From: DAOTWP01 sp034435675
GTDB lineage: Bacteria; Chloroflexota; Anaerolineae; Aggregatilineales; Phototrophicaceae
Direction of reading: 5' to 3'
Length of the DNA stretch: 12,246 bases
NCBI GenBank assembly: GCA_034435675.1
Contig: DAOTWP010000125.1
Coordinates: forward strand, 1 to 12,246
In this document: positions 5,797 through 12,246 of the stretch, in pieces
How positions within the stretch are numbered: position 1 is the stretch's first letter
Layout: each line of letters starts with the position of its first letter
Translations under genes and position numbers: made by a program
Notes under the pieces: model-generated
Databases searched by the model: none
The model's input: the letters and a program-made list of their open reading frames with translations, nothing else
Told to the model about the DNA's origin: nothing

Positions 5797-7254
5797 CTAG
5801 CCAACCACCGGGATCAAGCTGGTATCGCCGCGCAGCGTCACACTGCTGGCAGGGACCCATCCAAAACCAATCGGCGTATTCAGTTGTACCCATGCAAAAT
5901 CCGCTGTCCGCGCGACCACCGCTACATCCAGCGGTCCCGTCACCGTGCCCACGACCCCAAAATTCGGGCTGGGTGCGGCATAGAGGGTAATCGTGCCGGC
6001 GATCGCTGCGGTGGGAGTTGCCAGTACGCCGGAAGTCTCGCGAATCACTGGCACAACGCTAATGTCTCCGCGGAACAGCCCAAATTCGATATTCATCCAG
6101 CCTACACCAAATGTGCCGGATACAAGGAACCACACGTTATCAGACGCGACGCCGAGTACCGGCAGTTCCGTGCCACCGGGAACCGTTGCTACTACCGAGT
6201 ATTGCGCGCCCGGACCACTGCGAACATTCAGAAATGCGGTGTTGACCACAATGCGTGGGGCTGCCAGTCCTGGTTGCGCAGGCGCCGGCTGCACAACGCC
6301 GGGCTGACCAGGTACTGCTGCACCACCACCACCGGCCGAGCTGTTTACCTGATCCTCTTCGCTAACCAGCGGCTCGCGAATCTGAACAGTGCTAACTGGC
6401 ACCCAGCCTTGAGGACCACCGCCAAACAGCTCAATTTTGAAGAAGTTAGCATCCTGGCTGACATCAATCAGGTACGCTTCCTGTCCATAGGACAAGATCG
6501 GCAGCAGACCATTGTTGTTGCCGTTCGGCGCATCAACCATCGCCACAACATCTACAATTACGGTCACAACAGTGCGTCCGTCATCTTCGGAAGCGCGGAA
6601 AACGACCTTGCCCGCGTCAATCCAGCCGACGCCCATATCCGGCACTTCAATCTGGAACCACTGCAACCCATTGCGATCTGTCGTCGCGCCAACCACACGA
6701 TAGAGCTTCGTGTCGTCTCGGAAGATTGTGCCGATCGTTGGTGATCCTTCCGCAGGTTGGGTCAGCACGTTAGCGGCGTCCACAGTGAGCGACACGCGCG
6801 AAGTTCCGACCCGGCTGACTGGCGCGGGCTGTCCTGGTGTAGTGCCTGTGACTGGCGCGCCTGTGGAAGTTCCTGTGCCGCCGCCGCCGACAATCACTTC
6901 TGCCGCCGACAGATCGACCACCGGAACGCGGCTGAAATCACCACGTGGCAGGGTGAATTCTACGTTGACCCACCCCACACCCGCAACTGTTGAGACCTGA
7001 TACCACACGCCATCGGGTGCAACCCCCAGTGCCGGCAGCTGCGTTCCGCCAACCACAGTGATCAGGACCGTGAACTGCACCCCCGGGCCTGTGCGGATAT
7101 TCAGGAAGCTTGTGTTGACGACAAGTACGGGTGCGACGAACTGCGACTGCTGCTCACGTTCGGAGGCACTGGCGACGCCGCCAAGCGTGAATACACCCAC
7201 AAGAAGTGAGAGTATCAGTGCAACGCGAAGAGCTTTTAGAAATTGTTTACGCAT
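5797..7254 (-). CDS. Secreted protein with five SH3-like modules
   Basis: The 485-residue protein starts with a clear signal peptide: MRKQ, a hydrophobic core near 9-27, and ASA-SE cleavage near residue 30. Five SH3b-like modules follow at about 42-114, 150-220, 228-293, 333-405 and 409-480. They are linked by Gly/Pro/Thr-rich spacers at 122-148 and 305-332. Modules 1 and 4 match at 46 of 74 positions by my count, sharing VVNT.FLN.R.GPG, GGT.LP.LGVA and GVGW.N.EF, so a recent internal duplication is likely. Bacterial SH3 modules usually bind peptidoglycan or other wall polymers, so a cell-surface role is inferred. No catalytic domain or membrane anchor is present. The ATG at 7254 was chosen because AGGAG lies 9 nt upstream and the signal peptide then begins properly. 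The gene is divergent from an L,D-transpeptidase gene and ends at its own terminator. Confidence 0.88.
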   Translation of the reverse strand: MRKQFLKALRVALILSLLVGVFTLGGVASASEREQQSQFVAPVLVVNTSFLNIRTGPGVQFTVLITVVGGTQLPALGVAPDGVWYQVSTVAGVGWVNVEFTLPRGDFSRVPVVDLSAAEVIVGGGGTGTSTGAPVTGTTPGQPAPVSRVGTSRVSLTVDAANVLTQPAEGSPTIGTIFRDDTKLYRVVGATTDRNGLQWFQIEVPDMGVGWIDAGKVVFRASEDDGRTVVTVIVDVVAMVDAPNGNNNGLLPILSYGQEAYLIDVSQDANFFKIELFGGGPQGWVPVSTVQIREPLVSEEDQVNSSAGGGGAAVPGQPGVVQPAPAQPGLAAPRIVVNTAFLNVRSGPGAQYSVVATVPGGTELPVLGVASDNVWFLVSGTFGVGWMNIEFGLFRGDISVVPVIRETSGVLATPTAAIAGTITLYAAPSPNFGVVGTVTGPLDVAVVARTADFAWVQLNTPIGFGWVPASSVTLRGDTSLIPVVG

Positions 7255-7307
7255 ATGTATGATCTCCTGTCCTGCCATGCCCCCCTTCACGGGTGGAACT
7301 GTCCCTC

Positions 7308-7336
7308 AGTATAGATGCAAATCAGAATTGGCACAA
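7308..7336 (-). promoter_or_regulatory. Promoter of the SH3-repeat protein gene
   Basis: On the minus strand TTGTGC (7331-7336) and TATACT (7308-7313) are separated by 17 nt, giving a leader of about 45 nt. Two direct copies of ATGCAAAT lie at 7315-7322 (in the spacer) and 7341-7348 (just upstream of the -35), a possible regulator site. Confidence 0.45.
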
Positions 7337-7348
7337 ATCTATGCAAAT

Positions 7349-7523
7349 GCTTAGAGGCGCTGCGAATCTCAGACAAATAGATAACCTGCGCAGCTCATAA
7401 CTTGACTGGTTGCGATCAATCGAACCTGCCTGTCACAAGAGTGGTAATTACCTTGAGCTTGTCAACAATCCAATAGCCACCGGACCGTAGCGCGGGCGTC
7501 AGGTGAGCGCAGGGCACAGCCTG
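7349..7523. other. Middle of the divergent intergenic region
   Basis: The gene-free gap between the SH3 protein start and the transpeptidase start is about 340 nt, and the promoters lie near its ends. The middle holds no open frame with a credible start. It contains an imperfect palindrome, GGTTGCGATCAATCGAACC, at 7408-7426 and a direct repeat AACCTGC at 7383-7389 and 7423-7429. These could be regulator sites; no known operator is recognised. Confidence 0.3.
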
Positions 7524-7553
7524 TTGTTTTGGATGCTGGAGTAATGCTATATC
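7524..7553 (+). promoter_or_regulatory. Possible promoter of the L,D-transpeptidase gene
   Basis: TTGTTT (7524-7529) and TATATC (7548-7553) are 18 nt apart, and TGC at 7545-7547 gives an extended -10. The leader to the ATG at 7596 would be about 35 nt. Confidence 0.4.
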
Positions 7554-7595
7554 TTTAGATAAGCACATCTTAGGCAGAATACAGGTGAACTTTCG

Positions 7596-8663
7596 ATGAA
7601 AACCATCACACGAACCCTCATACTGGCGCTGGTTTGCTGTATGGCGTCTGTGCTGCGGGCACAGGACATAGATACTTGCGTGAGCAGCATTAACTGTTCC
7701 GGGGTCGTCTATGGGCTTTCACATGAGCAAATTGCCGCCTATGCTGGACCGCCAGTACAGCAGCTTACCCCCGATGCCGGACTGATGTATGACCGCAGCT
7801 ACCGGCAGGCGACAGGCGATTTGCAGATTTATGACGCGCCCGGTGGCACACTGCTGAGCACAATTCCGGCAGGCTTTAACTTCTTTACTGTTTTGTCTGC
7901 TACGGAAGATGGTTGGGTCGAGATCAATCGCGGAGAATGGGTTCGTGCCGAGTCACTGATTGACACCACTCACGTCATCTCCCACTTCACCGGGGTTACG
8001 CTGCAAGGTGCGCCGGAGTATCCTATTGCGTGGTTGCTGGTCAACTTGTACCCCAGTCAAGCGCCAGGTGGCACACCGTATCAGGGTTATGATCTGATGT
8101 ATCGCTATACAATGGTCAGCATTTTTGACTCTGTAACGGTAGATGGTTTTGATTGGTATCAGATCGGTCCGGAACAATGGATTCACCAGTACGATGTGGC
8201 GCGGGTCACGCCCATTGCGCGTCCAGAGGGTATTGATACCGAACGCTGGATTGCGATCAATCTCTACGAGGAGGTTGTTATTGCCTACGAGGGCGATACG
8301 CCTGTATTCGCCACGCTGACGGCGACAGGGCTGCCGCGCTGGCCCACACTCGAGGGTTTGTTTCACATCTACTTTCGCCGCCCACGTCACGACATGAGCT
8401 GGGGCACGCCGGGTAACGATTTCTACTATCTTGAGGAAGTCCCGTGGACAATGTTCTTTGATGAAGGACGCGCGTTGCACGGTGCGTACTGGCACGATGG
8501 CTTTGGCTTTCGCCGCAGCCATGGCTGCGTCAATCTCTCAATCACCGATGCTTACTGGTTGTACCACTGGGTAGCCGAGGATTTTGGCGGGTCGCTGGTG
8601 TCCGCGGATGTCGAGCAGGGTCCCGCCGTGTATGTCTACAGCAGTGGTACGTATATCCAATAA
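7596..8663 (+). CDS. Secreted L,D-transpeptidase (SH3 modules plus YkuD)
   Basis: The protein has 355 residues. A signal peptide occupies about residues 1-23. Residues about 70-120 and 140-205 look like two SH3-type modules (GDLQIYDAPGGTLLSTI and WVEINRGEWV; WYQIGPEQWIHQYDV). The YkuD catalytic domain covers about 215-345, beginning with WIAINLYEEVVIAYEGDTPV. Its active-site motif is intact: H295-G296, H300, then S308-H309-G310-C311-V with the catalytic cysteine at 311. Such enzymes make 3-3 cross-links in peptidoglycan or attach proteins to it, outside the membrane. AGGTGA lies 7 nt before the ATG. The gene is single, divergent from the SH3-repeat protein, and ends at a strong terminator. 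Two cysteines at 28 and 34, just after the signal peptide, could form a disulfide. The family is clear; the exact acceptor is not. Confidence 0.93.
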   Translation: MKTITRTLILALVCCMASVLRAQDIDTCVSSINCSGVVYGLSHEQIAAYAGPPVQQLTPDAGLMYDRSYRQATGDLQIYDAPGGTLLSTIPAGFNFFTVLSATEDGWVEINRGEWVRAESLIDTTHVISHFTGVTLQGAPEYPIAWLLVNLYPSQAPGGTPYQGYDLMYRYTMVSIFDSVTVDGFDWYQIGPEQWIHQYDVARVTPIARPEGIDTERWIAINLYEEVVIAYEGDTPVFATLTATGLPRWPTLEGLFHIYFRRPRHDMSWGTPGNDFYYLEEVPWTMFFDEGRALHGAYWHDGFGFRRSHGCVNLSITDAYWLYHWVAEDFGGSLVSADVEQGPAVYVYSSGTYIQ

Positions 8664-8693
8664 CTGCTCAGAAGCAAATCAATACGGTAGCAC

Positions 8694-8726
8694 AGAACAC
8701 AACCGCGCCCGGCTGTGTTCTTTTTT
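8694..8726 (+). terminator. Intrinsic terminator of the L,D-transpeptidase gene
   Basis: AGAACACA (8694-8701) pairs with TGTGTTCT (8714-8721), with an inner CCG/CGG, and is followed by a T-run through 8726. It lies 31 nt past the stop. Any hisZ start upstream of about 8730 would fall in this structure. Confidence 0.85.
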
Positions 8727-8729
8727 CAC

Positions 8730-8758
8730 TTCACGCGCTGGCGGAATCAGGTTATCAT
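8730..8758 (+). promoter_or_regulatory. Promoter of the hisZ-hisG operon
   Basis: TTCACG (8730-8735) and TATCAT (8753-8758) are 17 nt apart, matching consensus at four and five of six positions. Transcription would start near 8765, so an in-frame ATG at 8757 would not be on the message. This supports the TTG start at 8805. Confidence 0.55.
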
Positions 8759-8804
8759 GTGCAGCGCATTTTCCTGTGGAAGAACTTGCAAAAAGGGTTG
8801 GGCT

Positions 8805-10223
8805 TTGACTGCTGCGGACGACTTTACAACACTGCCCCGGCGCAGGCTGGTTGAGCGTCTTACTGACTTCATGTGTTTGTTTGGGTATCAGCCTGTTGAA
8901 ACCCCGGTGATTGAGACAGCAGAACTGTTCCTCACCAAAGCTGGCTACCAGATTATTGACCGTCTGTTTACCTTTGATCGGTTGGGGCAGCAGCTTACTC
9001 TGCGCCCTGAATTTACTGCTGCCGCGCTGTACCGTTACATTAGTCGTTTTGCTGCGACCCAGCCTATTGTGCGCTGGCAGTTTAGTGGCGCTGTTTTTGA
9101 AGACGCCCCGGCACGAAATAGCCGTGAGTATCAGCATTTCAGCATCGGCGCCGAACTGATCGGCATGGATGGGCCATCCACCGAGGCAGAAATTATCAGC
9201 ATGGCGGCACAGGGACTTGATCAAAGCGGTGTGCCTGATTGGCGTATTGTCGTTGGGCACGTCGGCTTAATGCGGCATCTGCTGCAACGCTTCGGGCTTG
9301 ATGCAGGGTCACAGCGTTTCCTGCTGGCGCATTTGCCCGACCTGAAGGACACTGCTCGCGGCAAAGCGTATGTCTTGCAGAAACTCGATTTGTATCTCTT
9401 TGGGCGTGGTCATACAGCAGCAGGCGACATTCCACGCAGCACAGACAATCATGCAGAAGTTGGTGCTGAACAGTTGCTTGATGTGCTGCTGCGTTCCACG
9501 CAGCGCGCCGTGACGATGGGCGGCCGTACACCGGAAGACATTGCGCGCCGCCTGTTGCAGAAGCGACAGCGGGCGGCAGAACGCCCGCAAATGATCAAGG
9601 CGCTCGAATTTCTTGAACGCTGGAGTGCCATACTTGCAATGCCCGACACTGCTTTTGCGGAAATTCAGGGTTTGTTGGGCAGCGACGATGCCACCGCACA
9701 GCGTCACCTCGCGCATTGGCGCGAAGTGCTTGACCTCGTACATCACTATGGTATCGCGGCTGACCGCATTATGATTCAGCCCGACCTAGCGCGCAGCTGG
9801 GATTATTACACAGGTATCGTCTTCGAACTGCGCACTTTACAAGGGCGGCATGTTGGCGGCGGTGGACGTTATGATGAGTTAGCGCGTCTGATCGGTGGTG
9901 ATCGCGACATCCCGGCGGTCGGGTTTGCCTATTACGTTGAGAATCTGCTTTCTGAACGTGAATTGTTCGAAGCCCTGCCGGAAGCTCGCTGCGTGCTGGT
10001 GGGTATCAGCCCGGCGACGCGGGCGGCAGGCATACGTTGGGTTTCGGAGCTGCGCGTACGTCAGATTGCGGCGCAGCTTCTGCCTACAGAACTGACTCTG
10101 GCGCATCCAGCCGGGCTGGTCATTCAATCGGACGGCAGCGCAATCTGGAATGCACAGGTTGTAACTCTGGATCAGCTTGATGAACTTGCAGCAAAGGTGC
10201 AGGCGGCATGGAACACCCCGTAA
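8805..10223 (+). CDS. hisZ: HisZ-like ATP phosphoribosyltransferase regulatory subunit (HisRS paralogue)
   Basis: This 472-residue protein has the class II synthetase fold of histidyl-tRNA synthetase. It shows RPEFT (67-71), a motif 2-like segment ending in REYQHF (107-112), an insertion-domain-like region (about 160-300), DYYTGIVFE (333-341) and GGGGRYDEL (351-359). In motif 2 the ATP-binding Arg after Phe, present in true synthetases, is Glu (VFED, 97-100), which argues against tRNA charging and for a HisZ role. HisZ proteins bind HisG and mediate histidine feedback in the first step of histidine synthesis. Residues about 394-470 resemble a shortened anticodon-binding domain, unusual for HisZ. 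I chose TTG at 8805 because AAGGG lies 7 nt upstream, homology to the family begins there, and longer versions run into the promoter or terminator. The 3' end overlaps hisG by 16 nt. Confidence 0.82.
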   Translation: MTAADDFTTLPRRRLVERLTDFMCLFGYQPVETPVIETAELFLTKAGYQIIDRLFTFDRLGQQLTLRPEFTAAALYRYISRFAATQPIVRWQFSGAVFEDAPARNSREYQHFSIGAELIGMDGPSTEAEIISMAAQGLDQSGVPDWRIVVGHVGLMRHLLQRFGLDAGSQRFLLAHLPDLKDTARGKAYVLQKLDLYLFGRGHTAAGDIPRSTDNHAEVGAEQLLDVLLRSTQRAVTMGGRTPEDIARRLLQKRQRAAERPQMIKALEFLERWSAILAMPDTAFAEIQGLLGSDDATAQRHLAHWREVLDLVHHYGIAADRIMIQPDLARSWDYYTGIVFELRTLQGRHVGGGGRYDELARLIGGDRDIPAVGFAYYVENLLSERELFEALPEARCVLVGISPATRAAGIRWVSELRVRQIAAQLLPTELTLAHPAGLVIQSDGSAIWNAQVVTLDQLDELAAKVQAAWNTP

Positions 10224-11209
10224 TTTTTGCATTGCCAAGCAAAGGGGCTATCGCTGACCCCACACTGGATTTCTTGCGTGACTGCGGTCTGCGTGTCGAA
10301 AAACCCAATCCGCGCCAGTATACCGGTAGTGTTCCTGCACTGCCCGGCGTCGATGTGCTTTTCCAGCGCGTGCGCGATGTACTCTACAAAGTAGCCGACG
10401 GCGTGGCACATCTGGGCATCACCGGATTCGATGTGGTTCGGGAACACCCTCATGAAAATCTGATCGTAATTCATGAAGCACTCGGCTATGGACATTGCAG
10501 CCTGCTCGTTGCTGTTCCGGAGTCTTGGGTGGATGTGGAAACGATGGCTGATCTTGCTGATGTGGCGCTGGATTTTCGTGAGCATAAGCATCGCAATCTG
10601 CGTGTGGCAACAACCTATACCGGGCTGACGCGCGAATTCATGCACCAACAGGGAATTCACCATTTCGGCATTGCTCAGGCAGAAGGCGCAATCGAGGCTG
10701 CGCCTACCATCGGCTACGCTGACATCATCGTGGATCTCACGCAGACTGGCACGACCCTGCGTGAGAATCATCTCAAGCCGCTGGCAGATGGCATCATTGT
10801 CGAATCGCAGGCATGTCTGATCGGCAATCGCCGTGCATTACGTGAACACCCCGAAGTCCTAGACACTGCGCGGTTGCTGCTGGAATACATTGATGCGTCG
10901 CTGCAAGGACGCCGCTACTATCAGCTTTCGCTGAACATCTGTGGCGAGAACGCGCAGCATGTCGCCGAGAGTGTGCTGGGAAATTCGATCACAGCAGGGC
11001 TACAGGGACCGACGATTGCACCGGTCTATACAACCCGAATAGGCGCGCAGCACTGCTTCTCGGTGACGATTACTATCCCCGCACGGCAGTTGTTACCTGC
11101 GGTCCAACACCTGCGCGCAATCGGAGCGACAGAGATTGTTGTTGCCCCTGTGCGGTATGTCTTTCTAGAGGAGTCGCCAACCTTTCAAAGGCTTGTGTCT
11201 TTACTTTGA
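10208..11209 (+). CDS. hisG: ATP phosphoribosyltransferase, long form
   Basis: HisG condenses ATP with phosphoribosyl pyrophosphate, the first committed step of histidine synthesis, in the cytoplasm. The N-terminal LPSKGAI (9-15) and the PRPP-binding stretch DIIVDLTQTGTTL (172-184), preceded by an EGAIEAAP segment (159-166), are clear. Beyond the catalytic core, residues about 236-320 match the HisG_C regulatory domain (QGPTIAPVY, FSVTITIPARQLLPAVQ, AIGATEIVVAPVRYVF). This makes it a long-form enzyme, which normally binds histidine itself and works without HisZ. At 333 residues it is longer than the usual 290-300. The ATG overlaps the end of hisZ by 16 nt and has AAGGTG 8 nt upstream. No other histidine genes are nearby. 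It converges on the phosphotransferase gene with a 9-nt gap and no visible terminator. Confidence 0.93.
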   Translation: MEHPVIFALPSKGAIADPTLDFLRDCGLRVEKPNPRQYTGSVPALPGVDVLFQRVRDVLYKVADGVAHLGITGFDVVREHPHENLIVIHEALGYGHCSLLVAVPESWVDVETMADLADVALDFREHKHRNLRVATTYTGLTREFMHQQGIHHFGIAQAEGAIEAAPTIGYADIIVDLTQTGTTLRENHLKPLADGIIVESQACLIGNRRALREHPEVLDTARLLLEYIDASLQGRRYYQLSLNICGENAQHVAESVLGNSITAGLQGPTIAPVYTTRIGAQHCFSVTITIPARQLLPAVQHLRAIGATEIVVAPVRYVFLEESPTFQRLVSLL

Positions 11210-11218
11210 TTCTTCTTG

Positions 11219-12246
11219 TTAACTATGCGAAATCCCTGCCAGCTCAGCAACTTCGTCGAATGTTCGGTCAATCAGGCTGTGCTTCCTGCTACTTTCTGCG
11301 CCCATTTCCACCGCCATGCACAACCCCAGCAGGCTGATTTCGGGCGGGAAGCGACTTGCATCGGTAAGGTTAAGTGTCAGAAAAGGACAGCAGAACAACG
11401 CGGCTTTCAGGTATTCACGCCAGTCCGTCCGTAGTTCGCCACGCTGCGCCAAATGCCGCAGCAGCGGCGCCAGCACCCGTGCAAACTTGCTTTGCAGGAA
11501 CATCATGCGCACGGGATGCAGCGTGTAATCGTGTGTGATGATCCAGTGGTCGCCATCAACCTCACGAGTAATCCGCAGTATTTGCTGTTTCTCGCGCGGG
11601 TAATACATCCACATGGCAAACACATTGTGGAACAGTGGCTTGGCGAGATCAAGCAGCGGTGAATGCTGCCCGGCAAATGCTGGATCAAAGTACACCAGTG
11701 TGCCGTTGTTCTGGCGGAAAAAGACGTTGCCGTTGTGCGCGTCCCCGTGCCCGATTACCGAGGGCGCGGTCTGTGCAGGATGCAGCAGCACCAGCGCGCG
11801 CGCGATAAGGTCATTAAGTGTTGTTTCATACTGCTGCCCATTGATTGTCCAGCGCACCTGCCGAACCCGGCTCATCACTTCCGTACCACCGGGAAGCTGA
11901 ATCTGAGGGTCTTTCTGCAACTGCCCGGCAGCGCTTCCGTAGAAGTTGGTCAGGCGTTCGCCCGCCAGGCGATGATAAAACAACTGGTGGATTGGCGCGC
12001 GAGCAGCAGTTTCGCTCTCTTGCAGTGCCAGCGTTGCCAGATAGCGTTCCAACAGCAAATCATCCGCCGCGTGCTGAGCCGCTGTCAGCGCCGCTAGGGC
12101 GTCGCTCCTTCCAGTCTCAATCGCCCAGGCCGCATCGAAAACGGATGGGTCGTCAATCACTTCGTAGATCAGGAGTTGTTTGCCTGGCTGTGCCGACCGG
12201 AATACCGGTTGAATCACCGGATAGCCAGCATCTGCCAGCAGTGCTG
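11219..12246 (-). CDS. Aminoglycoside/choline-kinase-like phosphotransferase (APH family), 5' end missing
   Basis: The C-lobe carries the APH catalytic motif VIGHGDAHNGN (catalytic Asp codon at 11741-11743) and the metal-binding aspartate in LVYFDPAFAG (codon at 11684-11686). These are the hallmarks of the protein-kinase-like APH/choline kinase family. A GTG at 12217 could be read as a start. However, the frame stays open to the window edge and the upstream codons read ALLADAGYPVIQPVF, typical N-lobe sequence, so the gene runs past 12246 and is partial here. The ATP-binding Lys is probably outside or near the edge. Substrate cannot be told; members act on aminoglycosides, sugars, choline or other small alcohols, and nothing nearby points to antibiotic resistance. 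It converges on hisG. Confidence 0.85.
   Translation of the reverse strand, partial: ALLADAGYPVIQPVFRSAQPGKQLLIYEVIDDPSVFDAAWAIETGRSDALAALTAAQHAADDLLLERYLATLALQESETAARAPIHQLFYHRLAGERLTNFYGSAAGQLQKDPQIQLPGGTEVMSRVRQVRWTINGQQYETTLNDLIARALVLLHPAQTAPSVIGHGDAHNGNVFFRQNNGTLVYFDPAFAGQHSPLLDLAKPLFHNVFAMWMYYPREKQQILRITREVDGDHWIITHDYTLHPVRMMFLQSKFARVLAPLLRHLAQRGELRTDWREYLKAALFCCPFLTLNLTDASRFPPEISLLGLCMAVEMGAESSRKHSLIDRTFDEVAELAGISHS

Noticed and set aside
5884..6744. Long open frame (286 codons) on the plus strand
   Set aside because: It lies fully opposite the SH3-repeat gene, whose signal peptide, repeated modules and terminator are convincing. The plus-strand translation is low in complexity and resembles no family.
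7255..7290. Longer start of the SH3 protein at 7290
   Set aside because: It would put 12 polar residues before the signal peptide, while ATG 7254 has an excellent ribosome binding site.
8715..8804. Longer N terminus of HisZ from GTG 8715 or ATG 8757
   Set aside because: The first overlaps the terminator and the second the -10 box, and the added residues do not resemble the family.
10172..10771. Minus-strand open frame of 199 codons
   Set aside because: It lies opposite the well-supported hisG and the end of hisZ; it is a shadow of their codon use.
1..12246. CRISPR array, tRNA, insertion sequence, toxin-antitoxin pair or defence island
   Set aside because: No regularly spaced repeats, cloverleaf, transposase or effector motif was seen on either strand.

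Overview
The window looks like ordinary chromosomal sequence of moderate to slightly high G+C from a bacterium. The best guess is a Chloroflexota (Anaerolineae-like) genome. That guess is inference from gene style: a secreted protein built from bacterial SH3 modules beside an SH3-plus-YkuD L,D-transpeptidase, a large acidic TPR protein beside a stand-alone receiver, and scattered biosynthesis genes. No rRNA, tRNA, CRISPR array, transposase, integrase or phage gene is visible.

Layout, left to right. Positions 1-279 hold no convincing gene but contain a cluster of inverted and direct copies of GCGCCATTA and a separate GCGA-loop hairpin. Next is a minus-strand YhhQ-family queuosine-precursor transporter (280-1089). 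It is divergent from a plus-strand pair: a P-loop ATPase (1232-2362) followed, almost without a gap, by a YigZ/IMPACT-family protein (2371-2991). The two divergent units have back-to-back perfect TATAAT boxes. A hairpin with a T-run then separates them from a minus-strand block, read from right to left: an SH3-repeat secreted protein (7254-5797) with a strong terminator, a CheY-like receiver (5602-5240), and a 684-residue TPR protein with a TolB/FlgO-like N-terminal segment (5126-3072). Divergent from the SH3 protein is an L,D-transpeptidase (7596-8663), also with a strong terminator. The last complete unit is a short histidine operon, a HisZ-like protein (8805-10223) overlapping hisG (10208-11209). 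A convergent aminoglycoside/choline-kinase-fold phosphotransferase (complement 11219-12246) runs off the right edge.

How the genes may work together. The divergent SH3 protein and L,D-transpeptidase form a plausible cell-envelope pair. The receiver and TPR protein may form a signalling or scaffolding pair. HisZ and HisG would form the first, feedback-regulated step of histidine synthesis.

The most unusual point is that HisG carries the C-terminal regulatory domain of the long form yet is translationally coupled to a HisZ-like protein, which is normally the partner of the short form. I did not find a clearly new multi-gene defence or mobile system. Several gene starts were moved inward from the longest possible frame because ribosome binding sites, promoters or hairpins contradict the longer versions.
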